Shown here: piece after piece, positions 1-9,044 of the stretch
Position numbering within the stretch: position 1 is the stretch's first letter
How the letters are laid out: the number at the start of each line of letters is the position of its first letter
From: Streptomyces sp. HSG2
Lineage (GTDB): Bacteria; Actinomycetota; Actinomycetes; Streptomycetales; Streptomycetaceae
Direction of reading: 5' to 3'
NCBI RefSeq assembly: GCF_016598575.1
Contig: NZ_CP066801.1
Location: 2,666,001 to 2,730,000, forward strand
DNA length: 64,000 bases
Notes under the pieces: model-generated
Databases searched by the model: none
Seen by the model: the letters and a program-made list of their open reading frames with translations, nothing else
Told to the model about the DNA's origin: nothing
Program-made: the position numbers and the translations under genes

Positions 1-1677
1 GGATCGGGCCGTCCGCGAGGTCGCGTCGAGCGGGACTTCCAGGACGTAGGCGCTGACGCCGGTGCCCGGCACGTCGTGCGTCTGCAACACGCCACCGTGC
101 GCACGGACGATCCCCCGCACGATCGGCTGATGCACCGGATCTCCTCCGGCGTATGGCCCGCGCACCTCGACACGGGCCACCGGACCGCGTTGTGCCGCCG
201 CGATCACCACCGTGTTGTCCAGGTATCCGCCGGTCGCCACCGGCGCGTTGCCGGTGGCGTCGACGCCGGCGACGTCCGCGACGAGATGGGCCAGCGCGGT
301 GGCGAGCAGCCGGTGGTCGACGCGGGCCTCGATCGGCGGCGCGTGGACGGCGAACTGCAGTCGCCCCGGCCCCACCAGCTCCACGGCACCGTCGACGCCG
401 GCGGAGACGACCGCGTCGAGCGGGGTCGACTCCCGGGAGATCCCGCCGCCCTCGGCGTCGAGTCGTTGGTAGTCGAGGACGTTGTCGATCAGGGTGGTGA
501 TCCGGGAGTAGCCGGCGGAGAGGTGGTGCAGCACCTGGTTGGCCTCGGGCCAGAGTTGGCCGGCGTCGTCGGCGGCGAGCGCCGACAGCTCGCGACGCAG
601 TTCCTCCAGAGGCCCGCGCAGCGAGTCCCCCAGCAGTGTGAGCAGTTGATCGTGCCGGGCGCTCAACGCGTCGTGACGACGCGCCTCGCGCTCGCCGAGG
701 GCGGCGTGTCGCTCCTCTTGGGCGGTCAGCGTCCGTCGGTGCTCGTCCTGGGCCTCGGCCAAGGCGGACTCGTGGTTCCGGCGGAGCGCGGCGAGTTCGC
801 CTGCGTGCTCCTCGGCGAGGCGCTTCAGCTCTTCGGCGTGGCCGCGCTCGGCGGCCTCCTTCTCCCGTACCACGGCGTCGTAGGGGCGGCGGTCGGTGAA
901 GGTCATCACCGCCCCCACGAGCTGGTCGCCGTCGCGGACGGGCGAGGTGGTCAGGTCGACGGGCACCGGGCCGCCGTCCTTGGCGTACAACACCTGCCCG
1001 CGGACGCGGTGCTTGCGACCGGAGCGCAGGGTGTCGGCCAGTGGTGACTCGTCGAAGGGGAAGGGAGAGCCGTCCGCGCGCGAGTGGAGGACGAGCGTGT
1101 GGAGTTCGCGTCCGCCCAACTCCCCGGCCCGGTAACCCAGTATCTGGGCGGCGGCCGGGTTGACCAGCACGATCCGACCGTCGGTGTCGGTGCCCACGAC
1201 CCCCTCCGCCGCGGCTCGCAGGATCATCTCCGTCTGGCGCTGCGAACGGGCCAGTTCGGCCTCGGTGTCGACGGTGCCGGTGAGGTCGCGGACGACGAGC
1301 ATGAGCAGCTCGGCGCCGGAGTGTCCGTAGCCGTCGTACGCCTGCTGGCCCGATTCGAGGTTGGCGCTCGTCACCTCGACGGGGAACTCGGAGCCGTCCG
1401 TCCTTCGCGCCCGCATCCGGGTGGGCTTGGTCCGGGCCCGGGGGTCGAGGTGGTCCGGTCGCCTCATGGACCCGGGGATGAGCTTGGAGTCGAAATCGGG
1501 CAGCAGGTCCAGAAGACCCCGCCCGACCAGAGCGGTTCCCGGGGCCTCGAAGGCCTCCAAGGCGATGGTGTTGGCGTTGACGACGGTGCCGTTGGCGTTG
1601 ACCAGGACCAACGCGTCGGGGAGGGCGTCGAGTATCGCCGCGAGGCGAGCAGCGCCTCGGGATGGCCTGCTGCTCAC
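1..1677 (-). CDS. PAS-PAS protein with degenerate histidine-kinase core (C-terminus beyond window)
   Basis: An open frame runs from a GTG at 1677 off the left edge (559 codons seen). The start is chosen because GGAGGAAGG lies about 7 bases upstream. Two PAS domains (about residues 5-125 and 150-270) are followed by a charged coiled coil (275-335), a DHp-like helix pair (340-400) and a GHKL ATPase-like fold (430-559). The H-box reads GDSLRGPL, so the phospho-acceptor His is Asp351. The N-box Asn is missing from HLVADVAG, and no DxGxG is visible in the following VRGPYAGG stretch. It is therefore probably a signalling scaffold or pseudokinase, not an autokinase. Known relatives in streptomycetes are annotated as sensor kinases; a receiver domain could follow outside the window. 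Family confidence is high, function is inferred. Confidence 0.8.
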   Translation of the reverse strand, partial: MSSRPSRGAARLAAILDALPDALVLVNANGTVVNANTIALEAFEAPGTALVGRGLLDLLPDFDSKLIPGSMRRPDHLDPRARTKPTRMRARRTDGSEFPVEVTSANLESGQQAYDGYGHSGAELLMLVVRDLTGTVDTEAELARSQRQTEMILRAAAEGVVGTDTDGRIVLVNPAAAQILGYRAGELGGRELHTLVLHSRADGSPFPFDESPLADTLRSGRKHRVRGQVLYAKDGGPVPVDLTTSPVRDGDQLVGAVMTFTDRRPYDAVVREKEAAERGHAEELKRLAEEHAGELAALRRNHESALAEAQDEHRRTLTAQEERHAALGEREARRHDALSARHDQLLTLLGDSLRGPLEELRRELSALAADDAGQLWPEANQVLHHLSAGYSRITTLIDNVLDYQRLDAEGGGISRESTPLDAVVSAGVDGAVELVGPGRLQFAVHAPPIEARVDHRLLATALAHLVADVAGVDATGNAPVATGGYLDNTVVIAAAQRGPVARVEVRGPYAGGDPVHQPIVRGIVRAHGGVLQTHDVPGTGVSAYVLEVPLDATSRTARS

Positions 1678-1933
1678 GAGACGCCTTCCTCCCATTTACC
1701 GCACCTGCCGACCGCTCGGGCCATCTTGCCAAGCGGCCCGCGGGGTGTCACGCGAGGGAGTCTACGGGCTGGGGCGGGGTTCGCGGCGACGGACGAGGGG
1801 ACGTCGCGCGAGGTGGCGGGAGCGAACGCGCGGCCCTGCCCGGGCGGCCTCACGGCCCCTCGCGGGCCGCCCGGGCCCCGTGCCATGTCGGGCTCCCACG
1901 CCACGGCGCACCCGAGCCCGCGAGGACCGGGGC

Positions 1934-2506
1934 CTAGCGGAGCGCGCCCGGCCACGCGCCACCGAGCACCTCTTCGAGCCTCCACGCTCCCGTCGCCTCC
2001 CGAGCCGCGGACCGGCGAGTGTCGTCCGTCGCCTTCCAGATCCCCCGGTCCGACCGCATGTCGGGCAGGAGGGGCACCAGTCGGTCCCATCGCGCGATCT
2101 CGCAACCGTCGCCGCGGTCGTAGCGGGCGTCCACGTCGACGCCGCCCCAGGTACCCGAGACGCGTGCCACCGCCGGACCGCCGTACTGGAGGGTGCAGAC
2201 GGTTCCTTCCGGCACGGGGGCGAAGACGTCGGCACCGGAACGCGTTTCCCGCTCGACGGCGGCGCAGGCGGCCTCCGGGGCCGGGTGGTTCCCGCCGGTC
2301 GGCCGGCAGCGCAGTTCGTGGACCCCGTCCGACGTCGCGCCCGCGCCCGTGATCGTCACGATCAGTCGGTCGGCGTCGCGGGCGGGCGGCGTCGCCGGCG
2401 TCGGACGGTCCGGGGCGTCGGGTGTCGCCGATGCCGAGGCGGAGGGGACGAGAGCGATGACGCCGGACAGGACGGCGGCGCCGATGGCGCGAGTGAGTCG
2501 GAACAT
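1934..2506 (-). CDS. Subtilisin inhibitor-like (SSI family) secreted protein
   Basis: 190 residues with a Sec signal peptide (about 1-28, ending ASA). The mature part matches the SSI fold: the CRPTGG...HPAPEAAC segment, a VCTLQY reactive loop and a GTWGG strand, with all four conserved cysteines (67, 81, 104, 135) that form the two SSI disulfides. By alignment to SSI the P1 residue is Leu106, suggesting a subtilisin/chymotrypsin-type target protease. The C-terminus runs about 45 residues beyond normal SSI. It acts extracellularly, in streptomycetes typically controlling own proteases. It is monocistronic, next to a tRNA gene. Confidence 0.85.
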   Translation of the reverse strand: MFRLTRAIGAAVLSGVIALVPSASASATPDAPDRPTPATPPARDADRLIVTITGAGATSDGVHELRCRPTGGNHPAPEAACAAVERETRSGADVFAPVPEGTVCTLQYGGPAVARVSGTWGGVDVDARYDRGDGCEIARWDRLVPLLPDMRSDRGIWKATDDTRRSAAREATGAWRLEEVLGGAWPGALR

Positions 2507-2569
2507 GTCCTGTCCAACGCACCGGGGCCCGGTACGTTGCGCGGGAGGTGTTCCACCGGGTGACGGGCT

Positions 2570-2599
2570 TTGCCCCGCCGCCCGCCCGCCTAGTACGGT
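2570..2599 (+). promoter_or_regulatory. Candidate promoter for tRNA-Ser(GCU)
   Basis: TTGCCC (2570-2575), an 18-base spacer and TACGGT (2594-2599) form a vegetative-type promoter about 75 bases before the tRNA. It is placed by eye only. Confidence 0.4.
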
Positions 2600-2678
2600 A
2601 GGGGGCGATTGGTGACACCGCGATCGGCTGTGTCATCATCGGCACGCACGGCGGCGCTCGCGCGAGACCGTTGCGTGG

Positions 2679-2769
2679 GGAGGCGTCGCCTAGTCCGGTC
2701 TATGGCGCCGCACTGCTAATGCGGTTTGGGGTTTACCCCCCATCGAGGGTTCAAATCCCTCCGCCTCCG
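2679..2769 (+). tRNA. tRNA-Ser (anticodon GCU)
   Basis: Acceptor arms GGAGGCG/CGCCTCC pair perfectly. The anticodon stem CCGCA/TGCGG encloses loop CTGCTAA (anticodon GCT). A long class II variable arm and a GAGGG-TTCAAAT-CCCTC T-arm are present. It decodes AGC/AGU. Discriminator is G and the CCA is not encoded. Confidence 0.97.
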
Positions 2770-2775
2770 CCCCAG

Positions 2776-2817
2776 ACACAGGGAGTCCGGCTGATTCGCC
2801 GGACTCCCTGTGTGGTT
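2776..2817 (+). terminator. Terminator after tRNA-Ser(GCU)
   Basis: A perfect 16-bp inverted repeat (2776-2791 with 2798-2813) with a 6-base loop is followed by a T-containing tail, seven bases after the tRNA. Confidence 0.85.
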
Positions 2818-2947
2818 TTCACCGTCTCGCCGCCGCTGTCGCCTGCCCGGGGCTCGCCGCCCGTGGCCGTGAACGCCTCCACGGCGCGACCGATGCCCCC
2901 GCACCGCCGTGGCGGCGCGGTCTCCGGCGACAGGTGGGCGCCGCGAA

Positions 2948-2974
2948 GCCCCCGCTCCGCCGGGGAGCGGGGGC
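2948..2974 (-). terminator. Terminator after small secreted protein gene
   Basis: An 11-bp GC-rich stem (2948-2958 with 2964-2974) lies just past the stop codon of the minus-strand gene at 2987. Confidence 0.7.
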
Positions 2975-2986
2975 GTCGGGGGTGGG

Positions 2987-3358
2987 TCAGGACGGGTAGG
3001 CGCAGATCGCGTACACCGAGATTCCGACGCTGCCGTACATGTTCTGGCGGCCGAGACCGATCCAACCGCGCCCGTCGTCGGTCGGGAACGAGCCGACGAG
3101 GATGGCGTCGCTGCCCTGGGCCTCGGCGCCTCCGCCGATGACGACCTTTCCGGCCGGGCAGTACACCGTCCGACGCTGGAAGTTGGGCACGTTCGCGTTC
3201 GGCAGCCTGATCAGCTGGTAGCCGTTGATCGCGGCCCCGGCGACCGAGGCCGCCTTTGGCTCGGCCGGGGTCTTGGTGTCCGCGGCCTGTGCCCAGCCGA
3301 CCCCTGACACGAGAGCCAGCGCCAGAGCGCCGGCGCCGAGAGCCTTCTTGCCTCGCAT
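2987..3358 (-). CDS. Small secreted protein, unknown function
   Basis: 123 residues. The start at 3358 is chosen over an in-frame start at 3376 because GAAGGAG lies 5 bases before this ATG. Residues 1-26 are a Sec signal peptide (MRGKKALG, hydrophobic core, AQA cleavage site). The mature chain of about 97 residues has a Thr/Pro/Ala linker and then a Gly-rich globular part with two cysteines (in YCPAG and CAYPS) that could form one disulfide. I do not recognise the family; short exported proteins of this kind are common in actinomycetes. The gene stands alone with its own terminator. Confidence 0.75.
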   Translation of the reverse strand: MRGKKALGAGALALALVSGVGWAQAADTKTPAEPKAASVAGAAINGYQLIRLPNANVPNFQRRTVYCPAGKVVIGGGAEAQGSDAILVGSFPTDDGRGWIGLGRQNMYGSVGISVYAICAYPS

Positions 3359-3811
3359 CCTGCTCCTTCGTCCCAAGCGGAGGCCCCGCCGACCGGGGCC
3401 CCGTCGCGGGGAACAGCATGCCGGACAAATCCCCCCTCCATCTCAAAACCGGTCAGACTTCCCCGAAGAGGAGTAAGCGCGCGTAGCGGGGTGGACGGTC
3501 GGGCTCGCGGGCGTCCCGTCGTCACCGGGTCCATCGGCGGGCTTTGCGAGGTCGCCTCGCCTTGGGCCGGGGCGGGCGCTCGGCGGTGGCGGCCCGTCGG
3601 GCGCCCCTCTGTCGGGGCTCTCCGGCCCCTGAGGTCGATGGGCACGCGGGGTCTTCGTTCGAACGCCCGGCGTGACCACGGGTGGCGACCGTCGGATCTC
3701 CCGTTCGCGTGACGGGCGTCGGGCGGTGCCGCGAGCACCGGTCGCCCGACGCCGGGGCGCGGGCCTTCGTCGAGTGGTCTTCCCAGCTCACAACAGGTGT
3801 GAGGGGTGGAT
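3359..3811. other. Intergenic, no gene recognised
   Basis: This stretch lies between the small secreted protein and the tRNA-Arg promoter. It contains several short GC-rich dyads (for example around 3718-3760) but no frame with an RBS and convincing product. Confidence 0.5.
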
Positions 3812-3840
3812 TTCACATGGCGGCGGTGGTCATGTAGTGT
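3812..3840 (+). promoter_or_regulatory. Promoter for tRNA-Arg(ACG)
   Basis: TTCACA (3812-3817), a 17-base spacer and TAGTGT (3835-3840) sit about 60 bases before the tRNA. Confidence 0.5.
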
Positions 3841-3901
3841 TCTTTCTGTCGCCGGAGCGGCGACCGGCGGAGCCGGAAGCGGCAGACGGCGAGAAAGACA
3901 A

Positions 3902-3974
3902 GCACTCGTAGCTTAACGGATAGAGCATCTGACTACGGATCAGAAGGTTGCAGGTTCGAATCCTGCCGAGTGCG
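3902..3974 (+). tRNA. tRNA-Arg (anticodon ACG)
   Basis: Acceptor GCACTCG/CGAGTGC, anticodon stem TCTGA/TCAGA with loop CTACGGA, and T-arm GCAGG-TTCGAAT-CCTGC. The ACG anticodon is the substrate for TadA, which converts A34 to inosine; tadA itself is at 17744 in this window. Confidence 0.97.
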
Positions 3975-3979
3975 CACAG

Positions 3980-4013
3980 GCGAGAGGCCCCGGAGAGATC
4001 CGGGGCCTCTCGC
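3980..4013 (+). terminator. Terminator after tRNA-Arg
   Basis: A perfect 15-bp stem (3980-3994 with 3999-4013) with a GAGA loop lies six bases past the tRNA. Confidence 0.85.
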
Positions 4014-4154
4014 GTCTCGGGGGGCTGACGGCGAAGTCGGCCGCCCCCTGCGGTACCGCCCACGCGCGCCGAGCGTCGAGGGAGCCCGCCGTGTCCGTGG
4101 CCCTTGGCCTGCTGGTTCGGGTTCGCCGAGTCCGAGGCGGGGCATGGTGGACTC

Positions 4155-5105
4155 ATGTGCGACCACGAAACGGGGTCCGAGAACCTCGCCCGAGCCTCCC
4201 AGGCTAGGGAGGGCGGACACGGCGACACCGAAGAAGCGGCGGAGGTGCGCGCGTTCGCGGCCGACTTGGGCGTGCCGGGCCTCGTCGACGTCCACACGCA
4301 CTTCATGCCCGAGAGCGTGATGCGGAAGGTGTGGAGCTACTTCGACGGCGTCGGGCCGCTCACCGGGGGGATCCTCTGGCCGATCACCTACCGAAGGGCC
4401 GAGGAGGAGCGCGTGGCGCTGCTGAGGAGCTTCGGCGTGCGCGCCTTCACGGCCATGATCTACCCGCACAAGCCGGGCATGGCCACCTGGCTCAACGACT
4501 GGGCCGCCGACTTCGCCGGCCGCACACCGGATTGCCTGCGCACCGCCACGCTCTACCCGGAGCCGGGCGTCACCGCCTACGTGGAGCGGGCGGTGGCCTC
4601 CGGGGCGCGGATCTTCAAGGCGCATGTGCAGGTGGGAGCGTACGACCCGGCGGACGAGGCGCTGGACGCGGCCTGGGGTGTCCTCGCGGACGCCGGTGTG
4701 CCCGTGGTGATCCACTGCGGCTCGGGCCCGGCCCCCGGCAAGCACACCGGGCCGGAGCCGATCGCGCGCGTGCTGGCGCGCCATCCCCGGTTGCGGCTGA
4801 TCGTCGCGCACCTCGGCACACCGGAGTACGAGGACTTCCTGGACCTGGCCGAGCGGTATCCCGCCGTGTGCCTCGACACGACCATGGCCTTCACGGATCT
4901 GTGCGAGCGGCTCGCCCCCTTTCCGCGGCGGGCGCTCCCGCGGCTGGCCGGGCTCGGGGACCGCGTCCTGCTGGGAAGCGATTTCCCCAACATCCCTCAC
5001 CCCTACTCCCACCAGCTTCGGGTCCTGGAGCGCCTGGGGTTGGGCGACGCGTGGTTGCGGGCGGTCTGTCACGACAACGGGGCGCGCCTGTTCGGTATCA
5101 CGTGA
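4155..5105 (+). CDS. Amidohydrolase family metal-dependent hydrolase
   Basis: 316 residues from the ATG at 4155; an earlier in-frame TTG at 4104 has no better RBS, and the region before residue 40 is unconserved-looking acidic sequence. The body is an amidohydro_2 TIM barrel: metal ligands in VDVHTHF (His47, His49), a VIHCGSG strand, a LIVAHLG strand and LLGSDFPN carrying the catalytic Asp. This resembles the decarboxylase/lactonase branch of the superfamily. The substrate cannot be told. It is probably cytoplasmic (no signal peptide). It is followed by the two-component operon but separated from it by over 100 bases. Confidence 0.85.
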   Translation: MCDHETGSENLARASQAREGGHGDTEEAAEVRAFAADLGVPGLVDVHTHFMPESVMRKVWSYFDGVGPLTGGILWPITYRRAEEERVALLRSFGVRAFTAMIYPHKPGMATWLNDWAADFAGRTPDCLRTATLYPEPGVTAYVERAVASGARIFKAHVQVGAYDPADEALDAAWGVLADAGVPVVIHCGSGPAPGKHTGPEPIARVLARHPRLRLIVAHLGTPEYEDFLDLAERYPAVCLDTTMAFTDLCERLAPFPRRALPRLAGLGDRVLLGSDFPNIPHPYSHQLRVLERLGLGDAWLRAVCHDNGARLFGIT

Positions 5106-5193
5106 CGGACGGTGCGGGGGCGCCGGCCCGTCGTCATCACCGACTCCGCTGACTTCGCCGCCATCCTGTGCGAATTCTCAGGAGAATCACAGA

Positions 5194-5241
5194 ATGGCAC
5201 AAGAGTGTTCTCAGCGCGGCTCGCCATGGTGTCCGGCATGA
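5194..5241 (+). CDS. Possible 15-codon leader peptide upstream of response regulator
   Basis: ATG at 5194 has AGGAGAA 8 bases upstream and encodes MAQECSQRGSPWCPA. Its TGA (5239-5241) overlaps the ATG of the response regulator as ATGA. The regulator has no Shine-Dalgarno of its own, so it may be translated by coupling to this leader. Expression is unproven. Confidence 0.45.
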   Translation: MAQECSQRGSPWCPA

Positions 5242-5978
5242 CCACGACCTCGCCCCAGGGGCGCACCGAACTGCTGAGGCCGGACGGGAGCCCCGTCCGG
5301 GTACTCGTGGTGGACGACGAGCAGTCGATCACCGAGCTGCTCTCCATGGCCCTCCGCTACGAGGGCTGGCAGATCCGCAGCGCCGGCGACGGACACGGGG
5401 CCCTCCGGTCCGCGCGGGAGTTCCGGCCGGACGCCGTCGTCCTGGACATGATGTTGCCCGACATGGACGGGTTGAGCGTGCTCGGCCGGCTGCGCCGGGA
5501 CCTGCCCGAGGTGCCGGTGCTGTTCCTCACGGCCAAGGACGCCGTGGAGGACCGGATCGCGGGTCTCACCGCCGGTGGTGACGACTACGTCACCAAGCCC
5601 TTCAGCCTGGAGGAGGTGGTGGCCCGGCTGAGGGGGTTGATCCGCCGCTCGGGCGCGGCGGACCGGCGCTCGGAGTCCCTGCTGGTCGTCGGCGATCTCA
5701 CCCTGGACGAGGACAGTCACGAGGTGACCCGTGCCGGGGACGGCATCCACCTCACCGCCACCGAGTTCGAGCTGTTGCGTTTCCTGATGCGCAACCCCCG
5801 GCGGGTGCTCAGCAAGGCGCAGATCCTCGACCGGGTCTGGTCGTACGACTTCGGTGGGCAGGCGAACATCGTCGAGCTGTACATCTCCTACCTGCGCCGG
5901 AAGATCGACGCCGGGCGGGAGCCGATGATCCACACCCGCCGTGGCGCCGGTTACATGATCAAGCCAGCGGCGTCGTGA
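5238..5978 (+). CDS. OmpR/PhoB-family response regulator
   Basis: 246 residues from ATG 5238. This start is preferred over an in-frame ATG at 5226 because it exactly overlaps the stop of the upstream leader frame. Receiver domain: acidic pair Asp26-Asp27, phospho-acceptor Asp70 in VVLDMMLPDMDG, and Lys in YVTKPF. A C-terminal winged-helix trans_reg domain (about 145-240) has the typical TEFELLRFL and RRGAGYMI motifs. It is a cytoplasmic DNA-binding regulator, phosphorylated by the histidine kinase whose GTG overlaps its stop. The downstream glycosyltransferases suggest envelope glycan control (inference). Confidence 0.95.
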   Translation: MTTTSPQGRTELLRPDGSPVRVLVVDDEQSITELLSMALRYEGWQIRSAGDGHGALRSAREFRPDAVVLDMMLPDMDGLSVLGRLRRDLPEVPVLFLTAKDAVEDRIAGLTAGGDDYVTKPFSLEEVVARLRGLIRRSGAADRRSESLLVVGDLTLDEDSHEVTRAGDGIHLTATEFELLRFLMRNPRRVLSKAQILDRVWSYDFGGQANIVELYISYLRRKIDAGREPMIHTRRGAGYMIKPAAS

Positions 5979-7528
5979 CGGTGCGTCGGCGACCTCGGCC
6001 GCGGACCTTGCGGACGCGGCTGGTCGTCGCGTCCGTGGTGTTGATCGCCGTGGTGTGCGCGGTGATCGGCACGGTCACCACCGTGGCGTTGCGCTCCTAT
6101 CTGTACGAGGAGCTGAACGGGCAGGTGAGGGACGCGGCGTCACGGGTCGCGGGCAAGCCGATCGCCGACGGTCCCTACCGTCCGGACACGGGGGCCGGGC
6201 AGAGCGCCCTGATGCCCTTGGTGACCACGGGGCCGCAGGACGTCAGCGCCATCGGCGCGACCGTCGAGGGCGGCCAGGTCACCGGGGGCATGGTCGGCCA
6301 GGCCAAGTGGGAGGAAGGCGTCAAGCGACCGGACCCCGTCGAACTCGACGCCGACCAACTGGCCGCGCTCGCCGACGTCCCACGGGACGGCGAGCCGCAC
6401 ACCGTCGACCTGCCGGGCCTGGAGGAGTACCAGGTGGTGTTCCGTCGGGGAGCCAACGGCTCCTTCTACGTGGGACTGCCCACCGAGTCCGTGACCGACA
6501 CCATCAACACGCTCGTCCTCGTGGAGGTCAGCGTCACCGCGGCGGGTCTGGTCGCCGCCTCACTGGCGGGCACGGTGTTGGTCGGGTTGGCGACCAGGCC
6601 GTTGCGCAGGGTCGCCGACACGGCCACCCGTGTCTCCGAACTGCCCCTCCACTCGGGAGAGGTGAACCTGCGGGAGCGGGTCCCGGAGAGCGAGTGCGAT
6701 CCGCACACCGAGGTGGGTCGGGTCGGCGTGGCCCTCAACCGGATGCTCGACCACGTCCACGGCGCGTTGGACTCCCGTCAGCGCAGCGAGACGCGGGTGC
6801 GGCAGTTCGTCGCGGACGCCAGTCACGAGCTGCGCACCCCGCTCGCCTCCATTCGCGGCTACGCGGAACTGACCCGCCGGGGCGGGGAGCCCGTCGGGCC
6901 CGACACGCGCCACGCGCTGAACCGGATCGAGTCCGAGGCCGGACGCATGACGGGGCTGGTGGAGGACCTGCTGTTGCTCGCCCGGCTGGACGCGGGGCGT
7001 CCCCTGCGGTTCGAGCCCACCGACCTGGTGCCGATCGTGGTGGACGCCGTCAGCGACGCCCGCGTGGCGGGGGACGGCCACCGGTGGCGGCTGGAGTTGC
7101 CCGAGGAGCCGGTTCATGCCTCGGTCGACGCCGCCCGGATGCAGCAGGTGCTGGTGAACCTGCTGGCCAACGCCCGCACTCACACCCCGCCGGACACGGT
7201 GGTCACCGCGCGGGTGAGGGGGGAGGGCTCCTGGGTCCGCGTGGACGTCGAGGACGACGGTCCGGGCATCCCGGCCGACTTGCTCCCTCGCGTGTTCGAG
7301 CGGTTCGCCCGGGGTGACTCGGCGCGCTCCCGTGCCACCGGGTCGACCGGCCTCGGGCTCGCCATCGTGCGGGCCGTGGCGTCGGCCCACGGCGGAACGG
7401 TGACCGTGGCGAGTGTGCCCGGGCGCACCGTCTTCACCCTGTGTCTGCCGGCGCTCTCCGCCGCTCCGGAGGCGTCGGGCGCGTCCGCGAACGGCGACCC
7501 GTCACCTCACAGCTCCACCACAGCGTGA
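5975..7528 (+). CDS. Two-component sensor histidine kinase
   Basis: 517 residues, GTG start overlapping the regulator stop (GTGA). There is a transmembrane helix at 12-34, an extracytoplasmic sensor region to about 175, a second helix (178-202), a HAMP domain, then HisKA with the H-box SHELRTPLASI (His284) and a complete HATPase_c with N-box NLLANART, DDGPGIP and GLGLAIV. All catalytic boxes are intact. It is a membrane sensor partnered with the response regulator at 5238. The ligand is unknown. Confidence 0.95.
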   Translation: MTVRRRPRPRTLRTRLVVASVVLIAVVCAVIGTVTTVALRSYLYEELNGQVRDAASRVAGKPIADGPYRPDTGAGQSALMPLVTTGPQDVSAIGATVEGGQVTGGMVGQAKWEEGVKRPDPVELDADQLAALADVPRDGEPHTVDLPGLEEYQVVFRRGANGSFYVGLPTESVTDTINTLVLVEVSVTAAGLVAASLAGTVLVGLATRPLRRVADTATRVSELPLHSGEVNLRERVPESECDPHTEVGRVGVALNRMLDHVHGALDSRQRSETRVRQFVADASHELRTPLASIRGYAELTRRGGEPVGPDTRHALNRIESEAGRMTGLVEDLLLLARLDAGRPLRFEPTDLVPIVVDAVSDARVAGDGHRWRLELPEEPVHASVDAARMQQVLVNLLANARTHTPPDTVVTARVRGEGSWVRVDVEDDGPGIPADLLPRVFERFARGDSARSRATGSTGLGLAIVRAVASAHGGTVTVASVPGRTVFTLCLPALSAAPEASGASANGDPSPHSSTTA

Positions 7529-7568
7529 CCACATGGGCGGAACAGACGTCCTGAGCACATTGGGACGC

Positions 7569-9044
7569 ATGCGAACCGACTCTTCTCCCGGCACCCTGCC
7601 GGCGCGGGAGCACCTCCCGGCCGGGGGAGCCGGAGCACCCGTCCTGGACGTAGTGATCCCCGTCTACAACGAGGAGACGGACCTGGGGCCCTGCGTCCGC
7701 CGGCTCCACGACCATCTGGCCCGGACCTTCCCGTACGCGTTCCGGATCACCATCGCGGACAACGCCTCCACCGACGGCACCCCGCGCGAGGCCGCCCGGC
7801 TCGGCGCGGAACTGCCCGAGGTCGTCTCCGTCCGCCTGGAACGCAAGGGGCGGGGGCGGGCGTTGCGCACCGTCTGGTCCGCCTCGGACGCGCCGGTCCT
7901 CGCCTACATGGACGTTGACCTGTCCACCGACCTGAACGCCCTGCTGCCGCTGGTGGCCCCCTTGATCTCGGGCCACTCCGACCTGGCGATCGGGTCGCGG
8001 CTGGCGCGCAGTTCCCGGGTGGTGCGGGGAGCGAAGAGGGAGTTCGTCTCCCGTTCCTACAACCTGATCCTGCGCGGTTCCCTCCAGGCGCGGTTCTCCG
8101 ACGCCCAGTGCGGTTTCAAGGCGATCCGGCGCGACGTGGCCCAGGTGCTGCTGCCGCTGGTCGAGGACAGCGGCTGGTTCTTCGACACGGAGATGCTGGT
8201 CCTGGCCGAGCGCGCGGGTCTGCGAATCCACGAGGTGCCCGTCGACTGGGTCGATGACCCCGACTCCTCCGTCAACATCGTCCGGACGGCGACCGACGAC
8301 CTCAAGGGAGTCTGGCGGGTCGGCAAGGCCCTGGCCACCGGCGCCCTGCCGCTGGAGCGGCTCACCCGACCCTTCGGCGACGATCCGCGCGACCGGGAGT
8401 TGGCGGACGTGCCGCGTGGCCTGCCCCGGCAGTTCGTCGGCTTCTGCGTGGTCGGTGTGCTCTCCACGCTCACCTATCTGCTGCTGTACAGCGGATTCCG
8501 GCTGCTTGCCGGCCCACAAGTGGCCAACGCCCTGGCACTGTTGCTCTCGGCGGTCGCCAATACCGCCGCCAACCGGAGGCTGACCTTCGGCGTCCGGGGA
8601 CGCGGCGGGGCCATGCGCCATCAGGCGCAGGGTCTGGTGGTGTTCGGTATCGGGCTCGCGCTCACGAGTGGTTCGCTCGCCGCGCTGAACGCCGCGACCA
8701 CCGATCCCGCCCACTCGACCGAGCTGGCCGTGCTGATCGTGGCCAACCTCGCGGCGACGGTCCTGCGCTTCCTGCTCTTCCGTGCCTGGGTCTTCCGCCC
8801 CGCCGCCGGGGACGGCCCCGACCCGACGCGGGCACCGGGTCACGAGCGATCCGCGTACGCGACCGGTCCCGACGCGGCCCGGGTCCCGCAGGCCCCCGGC
8901 GTGTCCGTTCCCGCCGGCTCCGCGTACCCGGCGAACCTCAGCGGCGCGACGCCTCCCGCTCGCTTCCCCGACGCACCCGACACCACCGGTTCGACCCGTT
9001 CCACCGGTTCAGCCCGTTTCTCCAGTCACCGGGACACACGATGA
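7569..9044 (+). CDS. GT2 glycosyltransferase with C-terminal GtrA membrane domain
   Basis: 491 residues from the ATG at 7569; an ATG at 7533 is possible but lies only 5 bases after the kinase stop. Residues about 25-250 form a GT-A fold of the dolichyl/polyprenyl-phosphate sugar synthase type (VVIPVYNEE, IADNASTDGT, MDVDLSTD as the metal-binding DXD-like motif). Residues about 285-420 are a four-helix GtrA domain; the tail is Pro/Thr/Ser-rich. It probably makes polyprenyl-phosphate-linked hexose and flips or presents it for the next protein, whose ATG overlaps its stop. Membrane-associated. Confidence 0.88.
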   Translation: MRTDSSPGTLPAREHLPAGGAGAPVLDVVIPVYNEETDLGPCVRRLHDHLARTFPYAFRITIADNASTDGTPREAARLGAELPEVVSVRLERKGRGRALRTVWSASDAPVLAYMDVDLSTDLNALLPLVAPLISGHSDLAIGSRLARSSRVVRGAKREFVSRSYNLILRGSLQARFSDAQCGFKAIRRDVAQVLLPLVEDSGWFFDTEMLVLAERAGLRIHEVPVDWVDDPDSSVNIVRTATDDLKGVWRVGKALATGALPLERLTRPFGDDPRDRELADVPRGLPRQFVGFCVVGVLSTLTYLLLYSGFRLLAGPQVANALALLLSAVANTAANRRLTFGVRGRGGAMRHQAQGLVVFGIGLALTSGSLAALNAATTDPAHSTELAVLIVANLAATVLRFLLFRAWVFRPAAGDGPDPTRAPGHERSAYATGPDAARVPQAPGVSVPAGSAYPANLSGATPPARFPDAPDTTGSTRSTGSARFSSHRDTR

